Source: Boseongicola sp. SB0662_bin_57
GTDB lineage: Bacteria; Pseudomonadota; Alphaproteobacteria; Rhodobacterales; Rhodobacteraceae
Length of the DNA: 8,571 nucleotides
Direction of reading: 5' to 3'
Assembly: GCA_009839535.1 (NCBI GenBank)
Contig: VXPN01000260.1
Span: forward strand, 1 to 8,571
Below are positions 1 through 5,835 of the stretch, in pieces. Numbering within the stretch: the first letter of the stretch is position 1; every line of letters starts with the position of its first letter. The notes beneath the pieces were generated by a model that did no database searches, was not told the origin of the DNA, and saw only the letters and a program-made list of their open reading frames with translations. A program made the position numbers and the translations under genes.

Positions 1-343
1 CGATGGTGGAGCCGTCCTCGATGTAGATGCGGTTGACCTGCTTTCCGGCCGGTCCGGTCTGCTTGGTGACCAGGGTTCGGCCCAGCATGCGGCGGGTCTC
101 TTCGGCGGCTTCCTGAGCGGAACCGGCGATCCGCACGCCGCCCTTCTCTCCGGCATCAGGTTCCTTGAACTTGCCTTTCCCGCGCCCGCCTGCATGTATC
201 TGGGCCTTCACGACCCACGCCGGCCCGTCCAGGGCGCCTGCTGCGGTCTTCGCGTCCTCGGCCTTCAGGACCACGCGCCCGTCGGATACCGGAACTCCGG
301 CATCCCGCAGCAGCGCCTTTGCCTGATACTCGTGAATGTTCAA
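1..343 (-). CDS. sucC: Succinyl-CoA synthetase (ADP-forming) beta subunit, N-terminal part, runs off the left edge
   Basis: SucC with SucD converts succinyl-CoA, ADP (or GDP) and phosphate to succinate, CoA and ATP (or GTP) in the cytoplasmic TCA cycle. The 114 visible codons open with LNIHEYQAKALL and continue through the ATP-grasp N-terminal motif WVVKAQIHAGGRGKGKF and the later LVTKQTGPAGK segment, all characteristic of SucC. Most of the protein (normally about 390-400 aa) lies outside the window. The start is TTG at 341-343: NIHEYQ is the family's normal N-terminus, the frame holds no ATG or GTG before the upstream TGA at 377-379, and a strong Shine-Dalgarno AGGGGG (349-354) sits 5 nt before the TTG. 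Being transcribed in the same direction as mdh at the other edge fits the usual mdh-sucCD cluster, here separated by the insertion. Confidence 0.95.
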   Translation of the reverse strand, partial: MNIHEYQAKALLRDAGVPVSDGRVVLKAEDAKTAAGALDGPAWVVKAQIHAGGRGKGKFKEPDAGEKGGVRIAGSAQEAAEETRRMLGRTLVTKQTGPAGKQVNRIYIEDGSTI

Positions 344-348
344 CGCTG

Positions 349-354
349 CCCCCT
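349..354 (-). promoter_or_regulatory. Ribosome binding site deciding the TTG start of sucC
   Basis: On the minus strand AGGGGG lies 5 nt upstream of the TTG start codon. This spacing, plus the conserved NIHEYQ start of the protein, supports initiation at TTG rather than at an undetected upstream codon. Confidence 0.7.
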
Positions 355-404
355 GATCGTGTTGCGCTCGATGCGGTCACGTCCAAGAACACCCGTATCC
401 TTTG

Positions 405-478
405 GTGATCAACAGGATATTTCGGATTAGGTCAAAATGTCCCAGTTTTGTGATCACTTAAATTTTTGTGTGATCACA
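405..478. promoter_or_regulatory. Cluster of TGATCA palindromes upstream of sucC (putative operators)
   Basis: Two GTGATCAC palindromes lie at 450-457 and 470-477, exactly 20 bp apart, so on the same face of the helix. The second extends to the 10-bp palindrome TGTGATCACA. A third TGATCA core lies at 406-411 inside a weaker palindrome (TGGTGATCAACA). The DNA between them is AT-rich compared with its surroundings. The cluster sits 60-135 nt upstream of the sucC start. The layout resembles operators of a dimeric regulator (GntR- or CRP/FNR-like proteins bind such half-sites), but the regulator cannot be named from this sequence. A TTGACC hexamer on the minus strand at 430-435 could be part of a sucC promoter; no convincing -10 was found. 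Confidence 0.45.
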
Positions 479-650
479 TGACGCGTGATTGCAGCTTCGA
501 AGGGTCGCTGGTTCGTCAGGTTCCCGTGACCAAGGTTGCATTCATCTCCAAGGCGTCCTCTTTCGCCCAAGACAGATCCTTAGGGAATTCAATGTGACAG
601 TTGGCATGCCGCCGGAACCGGACACTTCGAAATTCTGCCTTGCAGTGAGG
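479..650. other. Stretch without recognisable gene between the sucC regulatory region and the RES remnant
   Basis: Both strands were read here. No frame gives a recognisable protein and no RNA gene is evident. The left boundary of the foreign segment probably lies in this stretch or within the RES remnant. No tRNA-like sequence or obvious attachment repeat was seen. Confidence 0.5.
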
Positions 651-1084
651 TCAGGATTGATCGCCTTGGCCGATTTCGCGCTTCTCGTATACGGTTTCAA
701 CCCTTTGACCGTTCCATACGTAGCAAAGGTGCCGTTCCTGGCGGGCGTTCGAGAGAAGGGGCGGCCGGAACACGGCGACACATTCGCCCCCTGTCCGGCG
801 GACGCTGTCAAAGGCAATGCCGTTTGACCCGGCCTCGCGCAGCGTTCTCGCCAGTTGCCGGCCTGCGGCATGGTTGTCGTTGTGGCAGACGAGGGGCTGG
901 GCCGCCTTCAGGCCGCGCATGTCATGCAGGTCCCCGTCGAGGTCGACCAGGTAGACCCGCATGTCCAGTTCCATGCGAGCCTGGGCCGTGGCGCTCAGGA
1001 ACTGTTCGCGATGGTGCCTGGTCTCGGCGATGGCCGTGCCAAGGTCGTTCACGGCATAGAAGACACCGTAAATGCCATTTGAAT
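651..1084 (-). pseudogene. RES-domain toxin (NAD+ phosphorylase type), C-terminal remnant
   Basis: RES-domain toxins degrade NAD+ and are normally paired with a Xre/MbcA-ParS-type antitoxin encoded just upstream. The remnant starts at about SNGIYGVFYA and continues for about 143 residues to a TGA at 651-653. It includes TAIAETRHH (the conserved Glu), DLDGDLHD, and SNGIAFDSVRRTGGECVAVF (the conserved Ser followed by a typical C-terminal motif), and ends in YVWNGQRVETVYEK. The N-terminal third, which should carry the conserved Arg of the R-E-S triad, is missing. In its place the sequence reads straight into the restriction endonuclease remnant in another frame. No antitoxin gene is present. A GTG at 1101-1103 could open this frame but lies in the joined gene, so the piece is best called a pseudogene. 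Family assignment is by motif recognition only. Confidence 0.8.
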
Positions 1085-1087
1085 CGA
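1079..1087. other. Deletion junction between Eco29kI-type endonuclease and RES toxin remnants
   Basis: On the minus strand, endonuclease homology ends at EHADSI and RES homology begins at SNGIYGV within the same few bases, in different frames. The bases TCGATTC at the joint could encode part of either parent (Asp-Ser-Ile or Phe-Asp-Ser), which suggests a short microhomology at the breakpoint. Confidence 0.6.
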
Positions 1088-1366
1088 GTCCGCGTGTTCG
1101 CACAGCCTCCTGTGCAGAACGGGCGACGGATGTGCCTCAATCACCCTTCCCTGCCTTCTGCCACGCAGTTCCGCTTTCCCGACATAGATGGGTTCTTCGT
1201 CCGGCATGTCGGCATAGGGCGCGAAATCACCCCGATAGTGGATCGTGTAGACGCCGACGCCATTGAACGGCGCGCGAGGCGGAAGTTCAGCGGGCGGATA
1301 CTCCATCAGTTTTCGTGCTGCGTTTCGACCGAGTTCCTCAACGCTCAACGGGTCGTATTCGCGGGA
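1082..1366 (-). pseudogene. Eco29kI-family GIY-YIG restriction endonuclease, truncated N-terminal half
   Basis: Eco29kI-type enzymes are type II endonuclease dimers with a GIY-YIG nuclease core. This frame shows DPLSVEELG, then GVYTIHYRGDF (first catalytic Tyr), PIYVGKA (second Tyr), and LHRRLCEHADSI (the Arg and His spaced as in the family). It then ends where the RES remnant begins, so the downstream catalytic Glu and the rest of a protein of roughly 200 aa are gone. A short out-of-frame tail (QMAFTVSSMP) reads to a stop at 1049. The first start codon in frame is TTG at 1346-1348, but family-like residues (REYDP) extend upstream of it, close to the methyltransferase stop, and no ATG or GTG is in frame there. 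The original start may have been lost by a small indel. The gene lies directly downstream of the methyltransferase, the normal layout of a restriction-modification operon. Confidence 0.8.
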
Positions 1367-1367
1367 G

Positions 1368-2048
1368 TCACTCGCGCGGAAGCCGTTCGCAGCGATGGCC
1401 GTTACGGCAGATGAACCAGAAGCAATGCCGTTTTCGGGCGTGGTGAGCCGTCCTCCAGCGATCCGAAATCATGGGGCCGCGCCTGATCTTGATGACCATG
1501 TCGCAAACGGTGAAACCGGCCTCCTCGGCCATGCACATGAAGTCGCGGTGCGCCGATCGTGACCGATGGTTGTTCACCATGTCGGTGATCTTCGCTAGCA
1601 ACAGCCCCTCCGGCTTCAGTACCCTCTTGGCCTCTTTCAGGAACGGCGGATACAGGTAGCTCAGTGTCCAGCTCTCGGATGCGCCACAGGCCATCGTTGC
1701 GCCGAAGTCCACGTCGAACCGCTTGCAACTCTTGTCCCGCCCCTGCGGCCCCACGTGCGGCGGGTCGTAAACGACCGTGTTGAATGTCGCGTCTTCAACA
1801 CCAACCATGTTGCGATTGTCGGCAACGATCATCGGCGCGTATTTTGGGTCGATGTCCATCGACACCACCTGCCGATCCGACCCGCGCCAGAAGCGGCCCG
1901 CGTTGTAGGTTGCGTCGAGAATCGGCTCCGCTGGAATCGACGGGTAGAATCGCAGCATCTCTTCCAGCAACTCGCCGTCGCTTCCCTCCCAAACGCTACT
2001 TGTCGGGGCGTAACGAACACCCTGTGTCGTGGGCATGTCCAAGGACAT
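1368..2048 (-). CDS. SAM-dependent DNA methyltransferase of a restriction-modification system, now orphan
   Basis: Predicted to transfer a methyl group from S-adenosylmethionine to an exocyclic amino group of DNA (N4-cytosine or N6-adenine class). From the ATG at 2046-2048 the protein is 226 aa. A SAM-binding motif I variant ILDATYNAG lies at residues 43-51, an acidic VVSMDID follows near 61-67, and the catalytic VVYDPPH (motif IV, DPPY-like) is at 92-98. Then come YLYPPFLKEAKRVLKPEGLLLAKITDMVNNHRS in pieces and a basic RKRHCFWFICR near the end. No frameshift or internal stop is seen. A cognate endonuclease of the Eco29kI type follows 1-20 nt downstream but is truncated, so the methyltransferase is probably orphaned. 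The start overlaps the stop of the upstream transposase fragment (TGATG). GGCGGGG about 10 nt upstream may act as ribosome binding site. An alternative ATG lies four codons later. The target sequence cannot be read from the protein. Confidence 0.82.
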   Translation of the reverse strand: MSLDMPTTQGVRYAPTSSVWEGSDGELLEEMLRFYPSIPAEPILDATYNAGRFWRGSDRQVVSMDIDPKYAPMIVADNRNMVGVEDATFNTVVYDPPHVGPQGRDKSCKRFDVDFGATMACGASESWTLSYLYPPFLKEAKRVLKPEGLLLAKITDMVNNHRSRSAHRDFMCMAEEAGFTVCDMVIKIRRGPMISDRWRTAHHARKRHCFWFICRNGHRCERLPRE

Positions 2049-2227
2049 CAGAGCCGTGCCCCGCCTGGCTGCCCGTTGCCGGTCCCACAATGCGGGCAGC
2101 GCCGACATTCCGGCCAAACGAACTCCTCAATGTGCATGCGGGCCGCGGTGTCGTCCGGGAACATGCGGCGCGGATTGGCCAAACTGATGCCGTTGCGATG
2201 CGATTTCCCAATTTCCTTGTGTCTCAT
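2048..2227 (-). pseudogene. IS1595-family transposase, N-terminal fragment (59 aa)
   Basis: From ATG 2225-2227 to TGA 2048-2050 this short frame reads GISLANPRRMFPDD, then EEFVWPECRRCPHCG. It matches the N-terminal layout of IS1595-type transposases: a leucine-rich start, MFPDD, an aromatic W-P turn and a CPHCG zinc ribbon. Only the N-terminus remains; the DDE/DDNK catalytic domain of the usual roughly 300-aa protein is absent because the methyltransferase gene begins where it should continue. A good ribosome binding site (GGGAGA, about 5 nt before the ATG) survives. Its TGA overlaps the methyltransferase ATG, so translation of this fragment may couple to the methyltransferase, although that is inference. 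No terminal inverted repeats could be assigned with confidence. Confidence 0.65.
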
Positions 2228-2512
2228 GGCTGTCTCCCGGTTTCTTTGCTACAAAGGCTTGAGCTGAAAGGCCACTTCATGCACAACATTTTGTGCCCAT
2301 TGGCGCACTTTTCTGGGCGGCTGCGAAATTCGGAATTTAGGTCAAGCTCTTGGACGTTCCCGAGGAACCGCGTATCGGTCTGCCTCCGGGTCAGTCCAAG
2401 TTGCCGCAGACCGGAAAGGTGCATCCCGGCCTTGGTGCATTGCTGGTCGCCCGAAACCTGTGTCACGCTGCGATGTCCACCTGGCTCCGGTTCCTGGGCA
2501 GATTGCGATACC
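2228..2512. other. Gene-free stretch upstream of the IS1595 fragment
   Basis: No frame on either strand gives a recognisable protein. A small perfect inverted repeat, GCACAA-CATT-TTGTGC, lies at 2281-2296, about 55 nt upstream of the transposase fragment start, and could be a hairpin or operator. The DNA around 2321-2350 is locally AT-rich and may be the outer end of the former insertion sequence, but no matching inverted end was found. Confidence 0.35.
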
Positions 2513-2578
2513 GGTGACCCGACGTTCATCGATCACGCGCTTGACACGATCGCTCGCGCGCTCGGGACGACAACCGTT
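2513..2578 (+). pseudogene. Scrap of an addiction-module antidote protein (HigA-like)
   Basis: Twenty-two codons read GDPTFIDHALDTIARALGTT, which resembles the segment 'D.aFIa.ALgdIARA.g' that precedes the helix-turn-helix in small HigA-like antidote proteins of about 100 aa. Nothing recognisable precedes it, and what follows (VPGKKVMGKS) is not the expected DNA-binding helix. The frame is continuous with the downstream membrane ORF. The match is short, so the assignment is tentative. Confidence 0.4.
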
Positions 2579-2605
2579 CCCGGAAAGAAGGTGATGGGGA
2601 AGTCC

Positions 2606-3025
2606 ATGAATGAGAAACTCAACGCGCTTCCCGAAGCGTGGCAGGAACGAACGGCGGTGACTTCGGTCGCATTCTCTTGCGTGGGTGCCACAATCACTCT
2701 TTCGCACTACGGAAGTTGGGCGACGTGGAGCGCCATGATGGTTCTTGGACTGGGTTTCACTGGTCTTGTTGCGCGCGGGTTCAGGCAGGCGTCGGTGAGC
2801 AGTTGCGCTCCGTCCAGCTTGGCATGCATGATTGGCGCCGCGGATTGCCTGGCAGTTCTTCGCCCGACAGGATCAGTGAACCTTCTGCATTTGGCAAGCG
2901 TCACAGTCGCGGCGCCGCCAAATCCCCTCACCTGTCTCCGGACGTCAGGGGCCGAACGGCTGGGAGTCGAGCGAAATGCCAGGCGCGTGCAGCAGGTTCG
3001 AGCCTCACGACACTGGCTCCCATAG
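2606..3025 (+). CDS. Small predicted membrane protein, unknown family, tail possibly not native
   Basis: From ATG 2606-2608, preceded by GGGGAAG at suitable distance, the frame encodes 139 aa; an alternative ATG lies at 2594. I do not recognise the family. Residues about 15-65 look like two transmembrane helices (VTSVAFSCVGATITL and WSAMMVLGLGFTGLVA) after a short charged N-terminus (NEKLNALPEAWQERT). From about residue 68 the composition turns to low-complexity, Cys/Arg/Ala-rich sequence with no helix pattern, which suggests that the native end was lost and the frame now reads through unrelated DNA. Its 3' end overlaps the convergent VOC gene by 21 nt. It may be a remnant rather than a working gene. 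Confidence 0.3.
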   Translation: MNEKLNALPEAWQERTAVTSVAFSCVGATITLSHYGSWATWSAMMVLGLGFTGLVARGFRQASVSSCAPSSLACMIGAADCLAVLRPTGSVNLLHLASVTVAAPPNPLTCLRTSGAERLGVERNARRVQQVRASRHWLP

Positions 3026-3367
3026 CTCGATTGCGTTGCCCTCAGGGTCGTGGATGCGGGCGAAGCGGCCAATGCCCTCCATCTCGCTTTCGTCGCTGAC
3101 CTTTATGCCTGCGGACGCAAGTTGCGTGACCATTGCATCCAGATCGGTCACGCGAAAGTTCAGCATGAAGGCCTTGTCCGTCGAGAAATAGTCCGTGTTC
3201 GCGGCGAAAGGCGAGAAGACCGTGACCCCGGCCTCGGTCCGCCAGGGCGTCATGTCCATGTCCGTCGGGGCCGGATCGATGCCAAGGTGATCCCGATACC
3301 AGTTTGCAAGTCCCTCGGGGTCTTGGGCCCGAAAGAAGAACCCGCCGAATCCCTGAACTTTCTGCAT
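3005..3367 (-). CDS. VOC-superfamily (glyoxalase/bleomycin-resistance fold) protein
   Basis: The protein is 120 aa, the usual size of a single-chain VOC protein with two beta-alpha-beta-beta-beta modules. It begins VQGFGGFFFRAQDPEGLANWYRDHLGI, typical of this subgroup, has FSPFAANTDYF in the middle, and ends RIHDPEGNAIELWEP, where the Glu of IELWEP is the usual C-terminal metal-ligand position. The first-strand ligand is not an obvious His or Gln (GFGGFFF), so metal binding or glyoxalase activity cannot be assumed. The ATG at 3365-3367 was chosen because GGGAGGAAG stands 4-5 nt upstream; the frame is open further up but without family-like sequence. It appears intact, and stands alone between decayed genes. 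Substrate is unknown. Confidence 0.8.
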   Translation of the reverse strand: MQKVQGFGGFFFRAQDPEGLANWYRDHLGIDPAPTDMDMTPWRTEAGVTVFSPFAANTDYFSTDKAFMLNFRVTDLDAMVTQLASAGIKVSDESEMEGIGRFARIHDPEGNAIELWEPVS

Positions 3368-3609
3368 GCCGCTTCCTCCCGCCTGTGCAGTGACTACCTT
3401 GGATGCCCGGGAATGCCAAACAAATCGAGATGGTCTGTCATGGCACCGGTTCCGTCCTCGGAAACGTCGCCATGTTGTACCGATGTCGCCCGGCGCCGTC
3501 ACTGGCCACTAGCGCGTCAGGAAGACGCGAGGGGGAACGGCTGGCCGCAGGTCCGGTCAATGCCGACCAGTCCGCTGGCACCCCGTCCAGCATTCGGTTG
3601 GCGCGATCT

Positions 3610-3885
3610 TGATGGAAATTGCCCGGCGGCGTCGAGAATGCGCAGAACGGTCACGGCTTTCGGAGTCTGCGCATGGACTGCGATGCAGTTCGGGCGGATG
3701 TTCGATTGCCTGGCGCCTTCAACGCTCCCCGGACGGCAGCGTCACGGGTGAGCTGGCAACTGTCTGGACTTGGCTTCGACGTCTTCCATCGAGGCAATGG
3801 CTGCGGCGTGGCCGTCAACGGAAACCCATGCAACGATCCACATCAGGTCGGCGACCGCTGCCTTTCCCCATTCTGCCTCAGGCAT
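3610..3885 (-). pseudogene. RelE/ParE-type toxin with in-frame TGA
   Basis: From ATG 3883-3885 (AGGAAA 4-5 nt upstream) the frame reads MPEAEWGKAAVADLMWIVAW, then EAKSRQLPAHP, a TGA at 3745-3747, and continues in the same frame RPGSVEGARQSNIRPN, HAQTPKAVTVLRILDAAGQFP. This order (tryptophan start, ALADL helix, L..HP, RPGRVEGTRE, Y.V, AV.ILRVLHAA) is that of small RelE/ParE plasmid-stabilisation toxins of about 90-95 aa. The premature stop after residue 46 removes the second half, which carries the functional C-terminal strands. After the homology ends the frame runs on to 3517 without family resemblance. The toxin start overlaps the antitoxin remnant by 8 nt, as in intact toxin-antitoxin operons. 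The stop could derive from CGA by one C-to-T change. Confidence 0.75.
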
Positions 3886-4009
3886 GGCGTTTCCTGTCGA
3901 CCAGCGCTCAGGTCTTGCGCATCACCTGTTCGTGCGGCTTTGCCGGACGCCCGTTCGCCAGCGCCTTCAGCACCTTTGTCCGGAACCATTCGTCGCAGCC
4001 GGTTGGGTC
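3878..4009 (-). pseudogene. Antitoxin of the RelE/ParE-type pair, C-terminal remnant with in-frame TGA
   Basis: The frame reads DPTGCDEWFRTKVLKALANG, RPAKPHEQVMRKT, a TGA, then ALVDRKRHA and the natural stop at 3878-3880. It resembles the C-terminal half of short antitoxins of the 'W(F/V)..KV.eAL.d.RP..pHeeVM...' type that pair with RelE/ParE toxins. The N-terminal DNA-binding part is missing: the homology begins shortly after the end of the upstream ATPase gene at 4047, so a deletion probably joined the two. The internal TGA could come from CGA (Arg), the residue expected at that place. The last codons overlap the toxin ATG by 8 nt. Confidence 0.65.
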
Positions 4010-4046
4010 TGTGGCCAGGCCCGCCGACGGACCGGACAGTGGTGAT

Positions 4047-5228
4047 TCAGTCCGATGCGCCCCAATCGAACTCATGCAGTTCCTGCCATGGAATCAGGCT
4101 GTCCGTTCCTCGGCGCTGGCGTTGATCGCCGCCGTAGACAACGACGACGGAGCATTGGCGGGCAGAACTGGAAAGATGCTTGCGAACGCGTTTGGAACCG
4201 TCGAACAGGCTGGAAGATGCGGTCTCCGATGCCTTGGCTTCAATGATCGTGGCGTCGGTCGGGCTCTCGACTATCAGATCGGCCTCCGCTCCGTTCCGGT
4301 CGCGGTAATACGAGATGCCACCGGTTTCGCCACGGTTGGCCCGATGCTTGGCGATTTCCGAGACCACCCAAGTTTCGAAGATCGCGCCGCGAAGCGGATG
4401 CGCGCGGAGCTGTTCGGGGGTGCGGATGCCCAGCAACCAGCAGACGAGCCCGGTATCGTGGAAATGCAGCTTCGGCATCTTGACCAGGCGCTTGCGAAGG
4501 TTCGCGTGAAGCACCGGAAGGCGGAAGGCGATGAAGCCGGTTTCAAGGACGCTGAGCCAGGCCTTCGCCGTCGGTTGCGAGATGCCGCAATCCCCTGCAA
4601 GCGAGGAGTAGTTGAGCAGTTGCGCTGTCCGGCCCGCGCAAAGCGTCACGAAACGCTGGAAGGCCGCGAGATCGCCTACGTTGCTGATCGTCCGAACGTC
4701 GCGCTCGATGTAGGTTGCAATGTAGGAGCCGAGCCAGTCCGAGGCGTCATGCCCTTCATCGAATATGCGCGGGTAGGAACCGGTGAAGAGAACCTCGTCG
4801 AGAGTCTTCGGATGTCGGGGAAAGCGTGTCGTCTCGCCTCTCGTCAGTGGCAGGAGGTTGTGCACTGCCGTCCGCCCTGCCAACGATTGACTGACCGTCT
4901 CGAGCAGAGCGAGGTTTTGCGAGCCCGTGAGAATCCAGCGACCTGGCGCAGGGTCTGCGTCGATGATGCCTTGCAGGTACGAGAGAAGATCGGGCACTCG
5001 CTGGACCTCGTCGAGAACTGCGCCTTCCGGAAACCGGGCCAGGAAGGCGCGGGGGTCTTCAGTGGCGAAGGCTCGTACGTCGGGGGTTTCCAGCGTCTCG
5101 TACGGGTGATCTGGAAACAGGGCGCGGCACAAGGTTGTCTTTCCGCTCTGCCGAGGTCCGGTGAGCGTGATTGACGGCCAGGTCTGCGCCGCCTCCGTCA
5201 GTCTATGGGCGAGGTCGCGTGTGATCAT
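4047..5228 (-). CDS. ATP-binding protein: AAA-type ATPase domain with C-terminal DUF4143
   Basis: 393 aa, full length for this family. A Walker A motif GPRQSGKTT is at residues 24-32, Walker B AVLDEVQ at 70-76, and a sensor-like ILTGSQN at 99-105, typical of the AAA_14 domain. YIERDV follows at 173-178, then a winged-helix-like segment (LLNYSSLAGDCGISQPTAK) at about 204-222. The DUF4143 part has FETWVVSE at 285-291 and YYRDRNGAEADLIVE ... IIEAKA at 307-333, a pattern like the D...E-x-K core of PD-(D/E)XK nucleases. The biochemical role of the family is not established; members are common in accessory regions. The ATG at 5226-5228 follows a perfect inverted repeat at 5249-5287 and leaves a leader of only about 20 nt. 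No ribosome binding site is obvious, so initiation may be leaderless or weak. No internal damage is seen. Confidence 0.88.
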   Translation of the reverse strand: MITRDLAHRLTEAAQTWPSITLTGPRQSGKTTLCRALFPDHPYETLETPDVRAFATEDPRAFLARFPEGAVLDEVQRVPDLLSYLQGIIDADPAPGRWILTGSQNLALLETVSQSLAGRTAVHNLLPLTRGETTRFPRHPKTLDEVLFTGSYPRIFDEGHDASDWLGSYIATYIERDVRTISNVGDLAAFQRFVTLCAGRTAQLLNYSSLAGDCGISQPTAKAWLSVLETGFIAFRLPVLHANLRKRLVKMPKLHFHDTGLVCWLLGIRTPEQLRAHPLRGAIFETWVVSEIAKHRANRGETGGISYYRDRNGAEADLIVESPTDATIIEAKASETASSSLFDGSKRVRKHLSSSARQCSVVVVYGGDQRQRRGTDSLIPWQELHEFDWGASD

Positions 5229-5248
5229 GTTCCACGAAGTAGCGATTT

Positions 5249-5287
5249 TGTAGGCTAATTCAAGATATCATTTTGAATTAGCCTACA
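5249..5287. promoter_or_regulatory. Perfect 15-bp inverted repeat, putative operator of the DUF4143 ATPase gene
   Basis: TGTAGGCTAATTCAA at 5249-5263 is the exact reverse complement of TTGAATTAGCCTACA at 5273-5287, with a 9-nt spacer GATATCATT. It sits 21 nt upstream of the ATPase ATG, in an AT-rich island. On the minus strand TACAAAAT at the gene-proximal arm could serve as -10 and TTCAAA as a weak -35 (19 nt apart), so a protein bound to the repeat would cover the promoter. It could also fold as a hairpin, but it lacks a U-tract and lies before a start codon, so a terminator is unlikely. Confidence 0.7.
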
Positions 5288-5356
5288 TTTTGTCGGCGAG
5301 ACCTGCTTCTGCGCCGTTTGCCCATCCCAAGATTCCGGCCCGGCTGCTGCGCCGCG

Positions 5357-5655
5357 ACAATCACGGAGAAAGCAATTTATGCTGGGCGCTTGCCTTGTCC
5401 GATACAGGCTCCAACTGTTTCGAGGACAGGGCGAACCTGGATTGCCTGGATGAAATCGACTGGCAGGCCGAAAAGACAGTCAAATGGAGCGGTAACTGCG
5501 TGAGTCGCCAGATCAAGGAGGGCAACCAGGCCGAGTTCCTTGTCGAGCGCCGCTTTCTTCGGGACGTCGAGCAAGAACTTGGCATCCGGTCAGAAGCCGT
5601 TGGTCGAGAAGTGACACGAATGACGGCAGGAAGGAACCGCAGGCCCGAGCTGGAG
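5357..5655 (+). pseudogene. DarT-type ssDNA ADP-ribosyltransferase (DUF4433), C-terminal remnant
   Basis: DarT toxins ADP-ribosylate thymidine in single-stranded DNA and are held in check by the macrodomain antitoxin DarG. About 100 codons here follow the C-terminal half of that family in order: ALSDTGSNCFEDRANLDCLD matches 'SDGhA...t.fyddladLd', EIDWQAEKTVKW matches the 'iDW..v.ar.W' block, GNQAEFLVERRF carries the AEFLV motif whose Glu is taken to be catalytic, and LGIRSEAVGREVTRMTAGRNRRPELE matches the end of the fold. The N-terminal half with the NAD-binding core is absent, the final 'v...WYY' is replaced by other sequence up to a TGA at 5716-5718, and no start codon with a ribosome binding site precedes it. 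A TTG at 5290 opens the frame only by chance. No DarG gene is in the window. Confidence 0.7.
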
Positions 5656-5835
5656 CAGGCAATGACTGCGGCCCTGACGCGCGCGGACTGTCATTTCAGG
5701 AGTGCCCGCCTCCGCTGATGCCTGACGGCCAGCACCACGGCGTGTCCTTCGTCCAGACGGCAAGGAGCGGGACAGCCGCTGTTGCCAAACGCAATGGGTC
5801 AATTCCGGGATTCCGGGCCCATCCCGTCGACCTGG

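Noticed and set aside
416..438. Similarity between TTCGGATTAGGTCAA near sucC and TTCGGAATTTAGGTCAA at 2329-2345, possible IS ends
   Set aside because: The two have the same orientation, differ by a gap, and are too short to exclude chance. IS ends should be inverted relative to each other.
1784..3025. A 413-codon open frame on the plus strand as one gene
   Set aside because: Its first part is antisense to the methyltransferase and transposase fragment. Only the last part (antidote scrap and the two-helix ORF) has any protein-like character.
3609..5174. A 521-codon open frame on the plus strand
   Set aside because: It lies antisense to the DUF4143 ATPase gene and the toxin-antitoxin remnants. 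Its protein shows no family motifs, and the opposite strand has clear Walker motifs.
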